A DNA stretch of 50,975 nucleotides from an uncultured Saprospiraceae bacterium. GTDB taxonomy: Bacteria > Bacteroidota > Bacteroidia > Chitinophagales > Saprospiraceae. Below, one piece after another: positions 44,479 through 50,975 of this stretch (positions within the stretch are counted from its first letter, which is position 1; every line of letters begins with the position of its first letter). The notes beneath the pieces are model-generated. The model had not been told where the DNA came from, searched no databases, and worked only from the letters and a program-made list of their open reading frames with translations. A program made the translations under genes and the position numbers. The stretch lies in assembly GCA_937980645.1 (NCBI GenBank), contig CALJPQ010000015.1, positions 1 through 50,975 on the forward strand, written 5' to 3'.

Positions 44479-45954
44479 ATGCCGCTTCTCAGACAAACAA
44501 ACTACACTCCGCTGCTCCGCCCTATGCCGTTTGCTTCTCGCTTTGCTTCGCCTGTTGAGGCTCTCGCCTGGCGCCACACCCTTGGGCTGGGCGCCTTCGT
44601 TTACGGCATTCTGGGCCTGCTGGCCGTCGTGTTCTATCTGGAGCGCATGACCCTGCTGGACATGGCGTTCCAGGGCTTCCATATCCTGCGCACGGGTGAG
44701 CTGCAAATCCAGAGCGGGCGTTTTGGCGCTGCTGGCACGCAGGTATTTCCCTGGGTTGCTCAGGCATTAGGTTTGCCCTTGCGCGGCGTATTGCTCACCT
44801 ACTCGCTGGGCCATGTGCTCTATTATGCTGCCCTGTTTGCCGTCGTTATGTTCGGCTTTTGGCAGTGGCGCTGGGGCCTGATCTTGCTGCTACTGGCCAC
44901 CCTGATGACCACCCACACCTTTTATTGGTTATCTGAAATGCCTCAAGGGCTGGCTTTTCTGGTCGCCCTGTTGGCCTGGATGCATACGCGCCCGTCGCCT
45001 CCAGACTTCCGCGTCTGGGAGTATCCCCTGCTGGGTGGCGCCGTGGTTACCGCTTTCTATTTCCACCCGTTGGTGTTGCACGCATTTGCCTTCTGCGCCG
45101 CCTGGTTCTGGCTCGACACCCACACGCCGCGCGGGCAAAAGCAGAACTATGTCCTGCTGGCTGGCCTCTTTGCCGCCTGTTTTGTGGTCAAGTACTTCGT
45201 GCTGCCGTTAGACTGGTATGACAATATGGCCATGGAACGCTCGCGGGCCTTTGCTGAGCTGTGGCCTCGGTGGTTCGACCTTAAAAGTCAGCGCGACTTC
45301 CTGCAATGGTTGATGGCCGACTACTACGTGCTGGCCATCGTCGTGGCGTTCAACGTCGCCAGCTTCCTGTGGACTCGGCGCTGGTGGCTGGCGGCCCTTT
45401 CGGCCCTTGGCCCGGTGACCTTCGTGTTCATGGTCAACGTGCCGCATCACTATGGTGCGCCGCAGTTTTACATGGAAAACCTGTACCTGCCGTTGGGCGT
45501 CATGGCCGCCGTGCCCTGGGTGTTTGGCGCGCTGCCCGGATTTTTGCCGGCCCATCGCCTCTGGATACCCGTTGCCGTCGTGGTGCTGGCCGGGCTGGTG
45601 CGCATTGTTCTGGCCCACTCTACCTGGACGGCGCGCGTGCACTGGGAGCGCCGTTTTTTGCAAGAAACCGCCCAAACCCAACACCGTAAATGGCTCGTGG
45701 CCGAAAGCCAGGTGCCCATGGATACCCTCATCATGTCCTGGGGTTCCGCCTTCGAATTTCTCATGCTCTCGGCACTGGAGCACCCCGATAGCGCCCGCTG
45801 CCTGCTCATTGATGAAACCCCCGAGCGCTTCGACTCGCTACGCACCCAAACAAGGCTGTTCCTGGGCGAATTTAAAAACTACCCCTTCGACGCCCTGCCC
45901 AAGCGCTATTTCCGACCCCAAGACACCACCCAATACCACTACTGGCCCCCGTAA
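44479..45954 (+). CDS. Polytopic membrane protein of unknown function
   Basis: 491 residues with about ten hydrophobic segments up to residue 385, then a soluble C-terminal part of about 100 residues (QHRKWLVAESQVPMDTLIMSW and onward). The layout, with short loops and a C-terminal soluble tail, resembles GT-C-type glycosyltransferases or related membrane enzymes, but I find no diagnostic catalytic motif. ATG 44524 is an alternative start that would remove 15 polar residues. The gene ends inside a tandem palindromic repeat: its last Pro-Pro codons and stop belong to the first repeat unit. Confidence 0.7.
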   Translation: MPLLRQTNYTPLLRPMPFASRFASPVEALAWRHTLGLGAFVYGILGLLAVVFYLERMTLLDMAFQGFHILRTGELQIQSGRFGAAGTQVFPWVAQALGLPLRGVLLTYSLGHVLYYAALFAVVMFGFWQWRWGLILLLLATLMTTHTFYWLSEMPQGLAFLVALLAWMHTRPSPPDFRVWEYPLLGGAVVTAFYFHPLVLHAFAFCAAWFWLDTHTPRGQKQNYVLLAGLFAACFVVKYFVLPLDWYDNMAMERSRAFAELWPRWFDLKSQRDFLQWLMADYYVLAIVVAFNVASFLWTRRWWLAALSALGPVTFVFMVNVPHHYGAPQFYMENLYLPLGVMAAVPWVFGALPGFLPAHRLWIPVAVVVLAGLVRIVLAHSTWTARVHWERRFLQETAQTQHRKWLVAESQVPMDTLIMSWGSAFEFLMLSALEHPDSARCLLIDETPERFDSLRTQTRLFLGEFKNYPFDALPKRYFRPQDTTQYHYWPP

Positions 45955-45999
45955 CCGCCAAACTTGTTTGGCCCCCGTACCGCCCAAACTTGTTTGGGC
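45946..45999. repeat. Tandem palindromic repeat (dispersed palindrome copies B and C), likely bidirectional terminator
   Basis: Two units of about 26 bp follow each other: each begins CCCCCGTA, then ACCGCC or CCGCCC, then AAACTTGTTTGG. The palindromic cores are GCCAAACTTGTTTGGC (45957-45972) and GCCCAAACTTGTTTGGGC (45982-45999). They lie between two convergent genes whose ends touch the repeat. The first unit plus flank (45951-45973) is identical to 37782-37804 on the other strand. Confidence 0.75.
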
Positions 46000-46001
46000 A
46001 C

Positions 46002-47156
46002 CTACCCCAGCCACGACTTGTAATAATCCGGATCCTCAATCCCCGCCGCATACTCCGTCAGCAGCAGCGGTCGGAAGGTATCCACCATAACAGCCAATTC
46101 GCGTGTCTCTTTAGCGCCGATGCTGCGCTCTACCGTGCCCGGATGCGGACCGTGCGGGATGCCGCCCGGATGCAGCGTGATCATACCGCGTTCCACGTGT
46201 TTGCGGCTCATGAAGTCGCCGTCCACATAATAGAGCACCTCGTCGGAGTCAATGTTAGAGTGGTTGTAGGGTGCCGGGATGGCCAGCGGGTGGTAGTCGT
46301 ACAGACGCGGCACGAAGGAGCAGATGACGAAGTTGTGCCCGTCGAACGTCTGGTGTATAGGCGGTGGCAGGTGGACGCGCCCGGTGATGGGTTCGAAGTT
46401 GTGGATGGAGAAGGCGTATGGGTACAGGTAGCCGTCCCAGCCGACGAGGTCGAAGGGGTGGTTGAGGTAATGGTAGGGGTAGATGGTATCTTGTTTTTTG
46501 ATAAAGAACAGGAAGTCGCCGCGTTCGTCGTGGGTTTCTAAGTCCACCGGTTTGCGGATGTCGCGTTCGCAGAAGGGCGAGTGTTCGAGCAATTGTCCGA
46601 AGGCGTTGCGGTAGCGTTTGGGTGTGGTGACGGGGCCGGCGCTTTCCACGATGAACAGGCGGTTGTCGGGGCCGTCGAAGTGCATTTGATAGACCGTTCC
46701 GCGCGGCACGACTAAGTAGTCGCCGTATTCGAAGCGGAGGTTGCCGTACATAGTGCGCAGGGTACCTGAGCCCTCGTGTACGAAGATGACCTCGTCGGCG
46801 TCGGCATTTTTGAAGAAGTAGTCCGTCATGCTTTTGCGCGGAGCAGCCAGAATGATTTTGCAGTCGTTGTTGACCAACACGGGCTTGCGCGCCTGCAGGT
46901 AGTCATCTTCGGGGTGTATCTGGAAGCCCTTCAGGCAGCGGTGTTTCAGCTGTCGGTCGTGCACCGTGCGTGGGGCAATGCTGAAGGGCTCGCCTACCTG
47001 CACGATTTGCGTGGGTGGGTTGCAATGGTAGAGGAGCGAATAAACATCGCTGAAGCCCTCTGTGCTAAACAACTCCTCATGGTAGAGCGAGCCGTCGGGT
47101 TTGCGAAACTGCGTATGGCGTTTGGGCGGTATTTGTCCGAGGCTGTAATAGTGCAT
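46002..47156 (-). CDS. hmgA: Homogentisate 1,2-dioxygenase
   Basis: 384 residues with a cupin-type fold. The C-terminal half has PYNHSNIDSDEVLYYVDG and ITLHPGGIPHGPHPG, which carry the His/Glu iron ligands expected for this enzyme family, and TRELAVMVDTFRPL at the end. The enzyme opens the ring of homogentisate in tyrosine and phenylalanine breakdown. It is shorter than the human enzyme (445 residues) but close to other bacterial forms of this type. No other catabolic genes are adjacent. It follows mnmH by 54 bp and has its own -7 box. Confidence 0.82.
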   Translation of the reverse strand: MHYYSLGQIPPKRHTQFRKPDGSLYHEELFSTEGFSDVYSLLYHCNPPTQIVQVGEPFSIAPRTVHDRQLKHRCLKGFQIHPEDDYLQARKPVLVNNDCKIILAAPRKSMTDYFFKNADADEVIFVHEGSGTLRTMYGNLRFEYGDYLVVPRGTVYQMHFDGPDNRLFIVESAGPVTTPKRYRNAFGQLLEHSPFCERDIRKPVDLETHDERGDFLFFIKKQDTIYPYHYLNHPFDLVGWDGYLYPYAFSIHNFEPITGRVHLPPPIHQTFDGHNFVICSFVPRLYDYHPLAIPAPYNHSNIDSDEVLYYVDGDFMSRKHVERGMITLHPGGIPHGPHPGTVERSIGAKETRELAVMVDTFRPLLLTEYAAGIEDPDYYKSWLG

Positions 47157-47205
47157 AATGCAAAGATTTTGAATGATTTAGTCCTGGTTATGGCCATGTG
47201 TGCGG

Positions 47206-47213
47206 CAAATTTA
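47206..47213 (-). promoter_or_regulatory. Candidate -7 element TAAATTTG for hmgA
   Basis: The minus strand reads TAAATTTGCCG, overlapping the last codon of mnmH and ending 49 bases before the hmgA ATG. Perfect TAnnTTTG match; no TTTG at -33. Confidence 0.4.
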
Positions 47214-48266
47214 GGGCGTTTGCAGTCGGGCGGCGAGCTGATAGTTGTCAGCCCATTGACGGCATTGGCGGGCGATTTCGTCGGCGTCGGCGTGCTCGAA
47301 CGTTAGCGTTGTTATCACAGATGCCCGGCTGTTTTCCAATTCGTAGCGATAGGTTTTGTCGTAGTAGGCCAGCGCCATTTCGGCGGCGGTGGCGAAGTCC
47401 TGGCGCTGCAAGGCTTCTAAGGCTGTCTTCAGGCGCAGGCCGCCCAAGCGTTTTTCCAAACGGATGAAGGCAGCCCGGAGTTCGTCTAGAGGAGCCGAAG
47501 CGTAGTCGTTTATCAGGTTCTGGATGCGTTGTTCGTGCGGGATTTCGATATTGAGCAAGGGTGCTGTTTGTTTCTGGCTCCAGAAGCCCATGGGTAGGTA
47601 GATGCGCCCGATGCTGCGGCTTTCGTTTTCTACCCAGATGCGCTGCTGAGGGTCTAAGCGTTCGATGGCGTCGAAGAGGTCGTTTTCAAACTGTTCGGTA
47701 GTCGGTTGTGGCGTTTCGCCGATGCTGCCGAATGAGGAGCCTTTGTGGTGTGCCAGCGCCTCCAGGTCCAGCACCTGTTCGCCCATGTGCTGCAGCGCGT
47801 GCAGCACTTTAGTTTTGCCCGCACCCGTCTTGCCGCCGATGACGATGAGCTGGAGCCGTCGCCGCTCGAAGCCCTCCAGCACGTGCTGGCGATAGCGCTT
47901 GTAGCCACCTTCCAGTGTCGTTACCTCAAAGGCCGCTTGCCGAAACAACCACGCCATGCTCTGGCTGCGCTGCCCTCCGCGCCAGCAGTGAACGGCTACA
48001 CGCCGATGCGGCGCCACCTTGCGCGCAGTGCGCACGAAATCCTCCAGCTTCGGCCCTACAAGCCGAAGGCCCAAAAGAAACGCCGGCTCCGGCCCCTGCT
48101 GCTTGTACAGCGTACCCACCCGCGCGCGCTCCTCGTCGGTAAACAGCGGCAAATTGAATGCCCCCGGAATATGTCCCTGCGCGTACTCCGCCGGCGAACG
48201 TACGTCGAGTACCGCACACTCGGCGCGCAGCGCGAGAAAGGCATCCGGTGGCAAAACACTATTCAT
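47211..48266 (-). CDS. mnmH: tRNA 2-selenouridine synthase (SelU)
   Basis: 351 residues. An N-terminal rhodanese domain (about 1-125) has DVRSPAEYAQGHIPGA and the active-site loop HCWRGGQRSQSM with Cys94. A P-loop domain follows with GGKTGAGKT (144-152) and WVENESRSIG. MnmH replaces sulfur with selenium, via a geranylated intermediate, in 2-thiouridine at the wobble position of some tRNAs. Selenophosphate synthase (selD) is not in the window and would be needed. ATG 48266 is preferred over a TTG six bases upstream, and it sits 21 bases after a perfect -7 box. Confidence 0.92.
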   Translation of the reverse strand: MNSVLPPDAFLALRAECAVLDVRSPAEYAQGHIPGAFNLPLFTDEERARVGTLYKQQGPEPAFLLGLRLVGPKLEDFVRTARKVAPHRRVAVHCWRGGQRSQSMAWLFRQAAFEVTTLEGGYKRYRQHVLEGFERRRLQLIVIGGKTGAGKTKVLHALQHMGEQVLDLEALAHHKGSSFGSIGETPQPTTEQFENDLFDAIERLDPQQRIWVENESRSIGRIYLPMGFWSQKQTAPLLNIEIPHEQRIQNLINDYASAPLDELRAAFIRLEKRLGGLRLKTALEALQRQDFATAAEMALAYYDKTYRYELENSRASVITTLTFEHADADEIARQCRQWADNYQLAARLQTP

Positions 48267-48287
48267 ACACAAAACCTAAAAACGCTG

Positions 48288-48295
48288 CAAAAATA
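48288..48295 (-). promoter_or_regulatory. Candidate -7 element TATTTTTG for mnmH
   Basis: The minus strand reads TATTTTTGC, a perfect TAnnTTTG match, 21 bases before ATG 48266, almost the same layout as at 201-208. Confidence 0.5.
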
Positions 48296-48396
48296 CGCGC
48301 TATGGTGGCGGTAATACGGACTGGTTCCGACTCCACTAAGGCAATCGCAATCTGCAAAGAGGTAAATTTCTTGAGGTTGCTATCCAGGCGCAAGGC

Positions 48397-48444
48397 TGCT
48401 ACGAATACACGAAGGAGAGACGAATAATTCGTGCATTCGTGGCA
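48397..48444. repeat. Imperfect inverted repeat built from ACGAAT hexamers
   Basis: TGCTACGAATACACGAA (48397-48413) pairs with 48428-48444 at 15 of 17 positions. The loop side contains a second palindrome, ACGAAT-A-ATTCGT (48420-48432), giving four ACGAAT or ATTCGT hexamers in 45 bases. It lies in the 457-bp gene-free gap 48267-48723, where otherwise I see only promoters. It could be a remnant of a small dispersed intergenic repeat. Confidence 0.5.
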
Positions 48445-48663
48445 ACTAACGGCTCGGGGAAGGGAAAACGCCCCCCATTGTTACCTGTGCTCGGTGTTTT
48501 ACCCTGAACTTACCCCACACATCAGCGGACTAGTGAACAGTTGACACTTCGAGCAAACGAGAGACAGGCAGCCAGCCTGCCCACTCGCGCGCAGCCATCG
48601 CTTAAGGAAGGCATTTGCCCTGTGAAACGTGGTCTGGACATCCTGAAAAACGTTCGGCTGGCC

Positions 48664-48671
48664 TACTTTTG
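48664..48671 (+). promoter_or_regulatory. Candidate -7 element TACTTTTG
   Basis: TACTTTTGCC, a perfect TAnnTTTG match, lies 52 bases before ATG 48724 and supports that start over the longer open frame beginning at 48541. Confidence 0.45.
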
Positions 48672-48723
48672 CCTTCGACAGTGCAAGACGGCCTCTTTTT
48701 GTGAAGGCATTTTTTTCAAAATC

Positions 48724-50493
48724 ATGCTCACCTCCTTGACGGTACGAAACTTCAAGCGGCTGAAGTCCACGGATAAAATTCCGCTGGGGGAGGCTGTGGT
48801 CTTCATTGGGCCCAACAACTCGGGCAAGACCACGGGCCTGCAGGCGCTGATGCTGTGGCAATTTGGCGTACAGAAGTGGTTGGAGAAAAGAAGCCTTAGG
48901 CGCAAAGGGGCTTCAGGTAGCAACGGCTCTCAGCGCACAGGCGTGGCGCTCAACCGCAAAGATTTGTTTGCCATACCCATAGCCCAAAACAAAGCGCTGT
49001 GGTCCGACCTCTTCGTCATGGGTACTACTCGGGATGCCAGCGGCAAGAATATCCCGCGTGATGTGAACATCGAAATCGAGGTCGAGGGCATTACCAACGG
49101 CCAGACCTGGCAATGCGGGCTCGAATTTGAATACCGCGACGAAGAGGTCATTTACTGCCGACCGCTCCGAAACTTCGCCAACAACGTCCTTTTGGAATAT
49201 CCTGAATGGTTACAGCAGGTCAAAATCGCCTTCCTGCCGCCCATGTCGGGCCTCAAAACCGAAGAAGAAAAGCTGTTACCCCAAACCGTAGAAGCCCGTA
49301 TCGGCGAAGGCCGTACGGCCGAAGTATTGCGCAACATTTGTTACGCCGTCCTTTACCCGGAAACAGAGCGCCAGCGACAAGGGCGCAACCCCGAACAGGA
49401 CTGGAACCGGCTGTGCACCGAATTGGAGCGTCTCTTCCTCATCAGCCTCCAAAAACCTGAAATTAACTCCCGGGGTGAACTGATGCTATTCTACAAAGAC
49501 CACCAGAATAACCGCCTGGAAATTGCTGCCGCCGGCCGTGGCTTTCAGCAAATCCTGCTCCTGCTCAGCTACATGCTGACCAATCCGAACACACTGCTCC
49601 TGTTCGACGAGCCGGATGCGCACCTGGAAGTGCTCAAACAACGCGAACTGTACAACTTGCTAAAAGACCTCGCCATAGAGCGAAACATCCAGATCATTGC
49701 CGCCAGCCATTCAGAGGTCATCCTGCAAGAGTCGGCCTCCGAAGACATCGTCGTGGCCTTCCTACCGGCGGGCAAGCCACACAAGATTAACGACCGCGGC
49801 TCGCAAACCCTCAAAGCACTCAATCGCTTCGGCTTCGACCACTACGTGCTGGGCGAGCAGCGCGGCTGGGTGCTCTATCTGGAAGGATCAACCGACTTGG
49901 ATATGCTCCGAAAGTTTGCCGAAAAACTGGCTCACCCCGCAAAGCCGCATCTCGACGCGCCGTTTGTCCATTATTTGGGAACCAACCAACCCGCTTATGC
50001 TCGCGAACATTTCCGCGCCCTCAAGGAAGCCTTGCCGCACCTGAAAGCCGTCGCCCTCTTCGACCGCATTGACAATCCCTTAGAAAGCGGCGATCTACTC
50101 GAACTCAAGTGGCAGCGCCGAGAATTGGAAAACTACTTCTTCCAGACAAACCTCTTTCTAATATATGCTGCCGGCGCTTCGCCCAGCGATCTCTTTGCCG
50201 CCACTGAGCAGCAACGACGCCAACAGGCCATGCAGGAAGCCCTTGACGACGTGCTACCCGCTTATGCCCGCCGCACACCCGAGGACGAATTCTGGAAAGA
50301 GGAAAAAGCCAGCGAATGGATGGAACGTATCTTCCGCCACTACTTCCAAAAACTAAACCTCCCGGTGAGTCTGAGCAAAAACAAATATTTCCAACTCATA
50401 GATTACCTGTCTCCTTCACTCATAGATCCAGAAGTTCGGCAGAAACTCGATGCCATTGAGGCCGTAGCAAAAGCAGCAATATCTCGCACTTGA
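48724..50493 (+). CDS. ATPase-TOPRIM fusion protein (OLD-like / PARIS AriAB-like), putative defence protein
   Basis: 589 residues. The N-terminal ABC-type ATPase half has Walker A GPNNSGKT (29-36), a signature-like AAGRGFQQ (269-276), Walker B LLLFDEPDAH (291-300) and the switch ASHS (327-330). The C-terminal half looks like a TOPRIM nuclease: YLEGSTD (Glu387), then ALFDRID (Asp447, Asp450; DxxD spacing instead of the usual DxD) and WQRRELENYFF (463-473), a pattern seen in DUF4435-type TOPRIM domains. The combination occurs in OLD nucleases and in the PARIS anti-phage system, where ATPase (AriA) and TOPRIM (AriB) parts can be separate or fused. No partner gene is obvious. ATG 48724 starts directly at the ATPase fold. 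Target and activity are inference. Confidence 0.8.
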   Translation: MLTSLTVRNFKRLKSTDKIPLGEAVVFIGPNNSGKTTGLQALMLWQFGVQKWLEKRSLRRKGASGSNGSQRTGVALNRKDLFAIPIAQNKALWSDLFVMGTTRDASGKNIPRDVNIEIEVEGITNGQTWQCGLEFEYRDEEVIYCRPLRNFANNVLLEYPEWLQQVKIAFLPPMSGLKTEEEKLLPQTVEARIGEGRTAEVLRNICYAVLYPETERQRQGRNPEQDWNRLCTELERLFLISLQKPEINSRGELMLFYKDHQNNRLEIAAAGRGFQQILLLLSYMLTNPNTLLLFDEPDAHLEVLKQRELYNLLKDLAIERNIQIIAASHSEVILQESASEDIVVAFLPAGKPHKINDRGSQTLKALNRFGFDHYVLGEQRGWVLYLEGSTDLDMLRKFAEKLAHPAKPHLDAPFVHYLGTNQPAYAREHFRALKEALPHLKAVALFDRIDNPLESGDLLELKWQRRELENYFFQTNLFLIYAAGASPSDLFAATEQQRRQQAMQEALDDVLPAYARRTPEDEFWKEEKASEWMERIFRHYFQKLNLPVSLSKNKYFQLIDYLSPSLIDPEVRQKLDAIEAVAKAAISRT

Positions 50494-50631
50494 AGGTGAT
50501 CTGCCCAGCTCCGGTGTCCTCTATTCCCAAAGTCTCCTCCTGAACCTGCAACAAAGCCTCCAAACAGCGGAAATCAGCCTGCGGCCAGCGCAAAATGCTG
50601 CCGCTCTGAAGCCCCAGACGCTATCTTTGCC

Positions 50632-50639
50632 CAAAAGAC
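50632..50639 (+). promoter_or_regulatory. Candidate -7 element TATCTTTG, nearly leaderless
   Basis: TATCTTTGCCC is a perfect TAnnTTTG match ending 9 bases before ATG 50649. The rest of the 155-bp gap after the ATPase-TOPRIM gene shows nothing else. Confidence 0.45.
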
Positions 50640-50648
50640 AAGTTTGCG

Positions 50649-50975
50649 ATGCACAAACTGCCCATTGGCATACAGGATTTTCGGACCATCCGGACGGAGG
50701 GCTACAAATACGTGGACAAGACAGAGTACCTACACCGTCTGGCGACGTCGGGGAAATTTTACTTTCTTTCGCGCCCGCGCCGTTTTGGTAAGTCGCTGAC
50801 GGTTTCAACGCTGCAGGAGTTATACTCAGGCAGCCGAGAATTGTTTGAAGGTTTGTGGATAGCCGATAAATGGGACTGGACAAAAACGCGACCGGTTATT
50901 CGCCTGTCGCTCAAGGATGTCAACTTTGAGCAATTAGGGTTGGAAAAGGCCTTGTTCGACCGGGTGGTCGAGATA
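50649..50975 (+). CDS. AAA-ATPase-like / PD-(D/E)XK family protein, N-terminus only
   Basis: 109 codons are visible before the right edge. The product begins MHKLPIGIQDFRTIR, then YVDKTEYL and FLSRPRRFGKSLTVSTLQEL, the AAA-ATPase_like (PF09820) N-terminal pattern, followed by YSGSRELFEGL and PVIRLSLKDVNF. The C-terminal nuclease-like domain expected in this family lies outside the window. It is a paralogue of the gene that leaves the window at 1-180. It lies just after the ATPase-TOPRIM gene on the same strand, 155 bp apart, with its own -7 box. Confidence 0.82.
   Translation, partial: MHKLPIGIQDFRTIRTEGYKYVDKTEYLHRLATSGKFYFLSRPRRFGKSLTVSTLQELYSGSRELFEGLWIADKWDWTKTRPVIRLSLKDVNFEQLGLEKALFDRVVEI

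Noticed and set aside
48541..48723. N-terminal extension of the ATPase-TOPRIM frame
   Set aside because: It begins with TTG, lacks domain similarity, and a -7 box lies inside it; ATG 48724 opens directly with the ATPase fold.
1..50975. tRNA, rRNA, CRISPR or insertion-sequence features
   Set aside because: I looked for T-loop-like motifs, regularly spaced repeats and transposase motifs and found none that hold up.

Overview
The window looks like a chromosomal segment of a GC-rich member of the Bacteroidota. The evidence is three SusC/SusD pairs, a cell-surface protein with a type IX secretion (T9SS) C-terminal domain, a DAHP synthase fused to chorismate mutase, a TIGR02757 (DUF2400) protein, and many promoters with the phylum's TAnnTTTG -7 element instead of a sigma-70 TATAAT box. 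The class cannot be fixed from sequence alone; a Saprospiria/Chitinophagia-like lineage is my guess. I saw no tRNA, rRNA, CRISPR array or insertion sequence.

Layout. 1-180: start of an AAA-ATPase-like/PD-(D/E)XK gene leaving the window on the left; a relative enters at 50649 on the right. 338-4225: a large T9SS cargo protein split by one in-frame TAG. 4550-6148: L,D-transpeptidase and a membrane-anchored coiled-coil protein. 6151-10686 (minus): lon, uppS and an M20 amidohydrolase. 11137-13258: TIGR02757 protein and an O-antigen-ligase-like membrane protein. 13546-19286: an apparent operon of a NagX/HGSNAT-like acyltransferase with susC-susD, closed by a perfect 18-bp bidirectional terminator. 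19383-21618 (minus): DAHP synthase/chorismate mutase and phoH, divergent from a SAM hydroxide adenosyltransferase. 22849-32559: two more susC-susD operons in tandem, preceded by near-identical 48-bp elements. 32853-34573: DUF2490 and coiled-coil/MORN proteins. 34570-37262 (minus): THUMP-type RNA methyltransferase and a TPR protein. 37263-37874: a gene-free stretch with a promoter and a strong terminator on the plus strand, best read as a small RNA gene. 37875-39417: bacilliredoxin, UPF0158 protein and TPMT-family methyltransferase. 39487-44313 (minus): a beta-barrel and a 1041-residue TPR protein, probably one envelope unit. 44479-48266: polytopic membrane protein, homogentisate dioxygenase and tRNA 2-selenouridine synthase. 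48724-50493: an ATPase-TOPRIM fusion resembling OLD/PARIS-type defence proteins.

The window is mostly housekeeping and envelope/nutrient-uptake genes. The points most worth following are the ATPase-TOPRIM protein, the candidate small RNA at 37656-37779, the dispersed 16-bp palindrome (three copies), the paired 48-bp element, and the nonsense codon in the T9SS protein. All family assignments come from motif recognition by eye; no database search was run.
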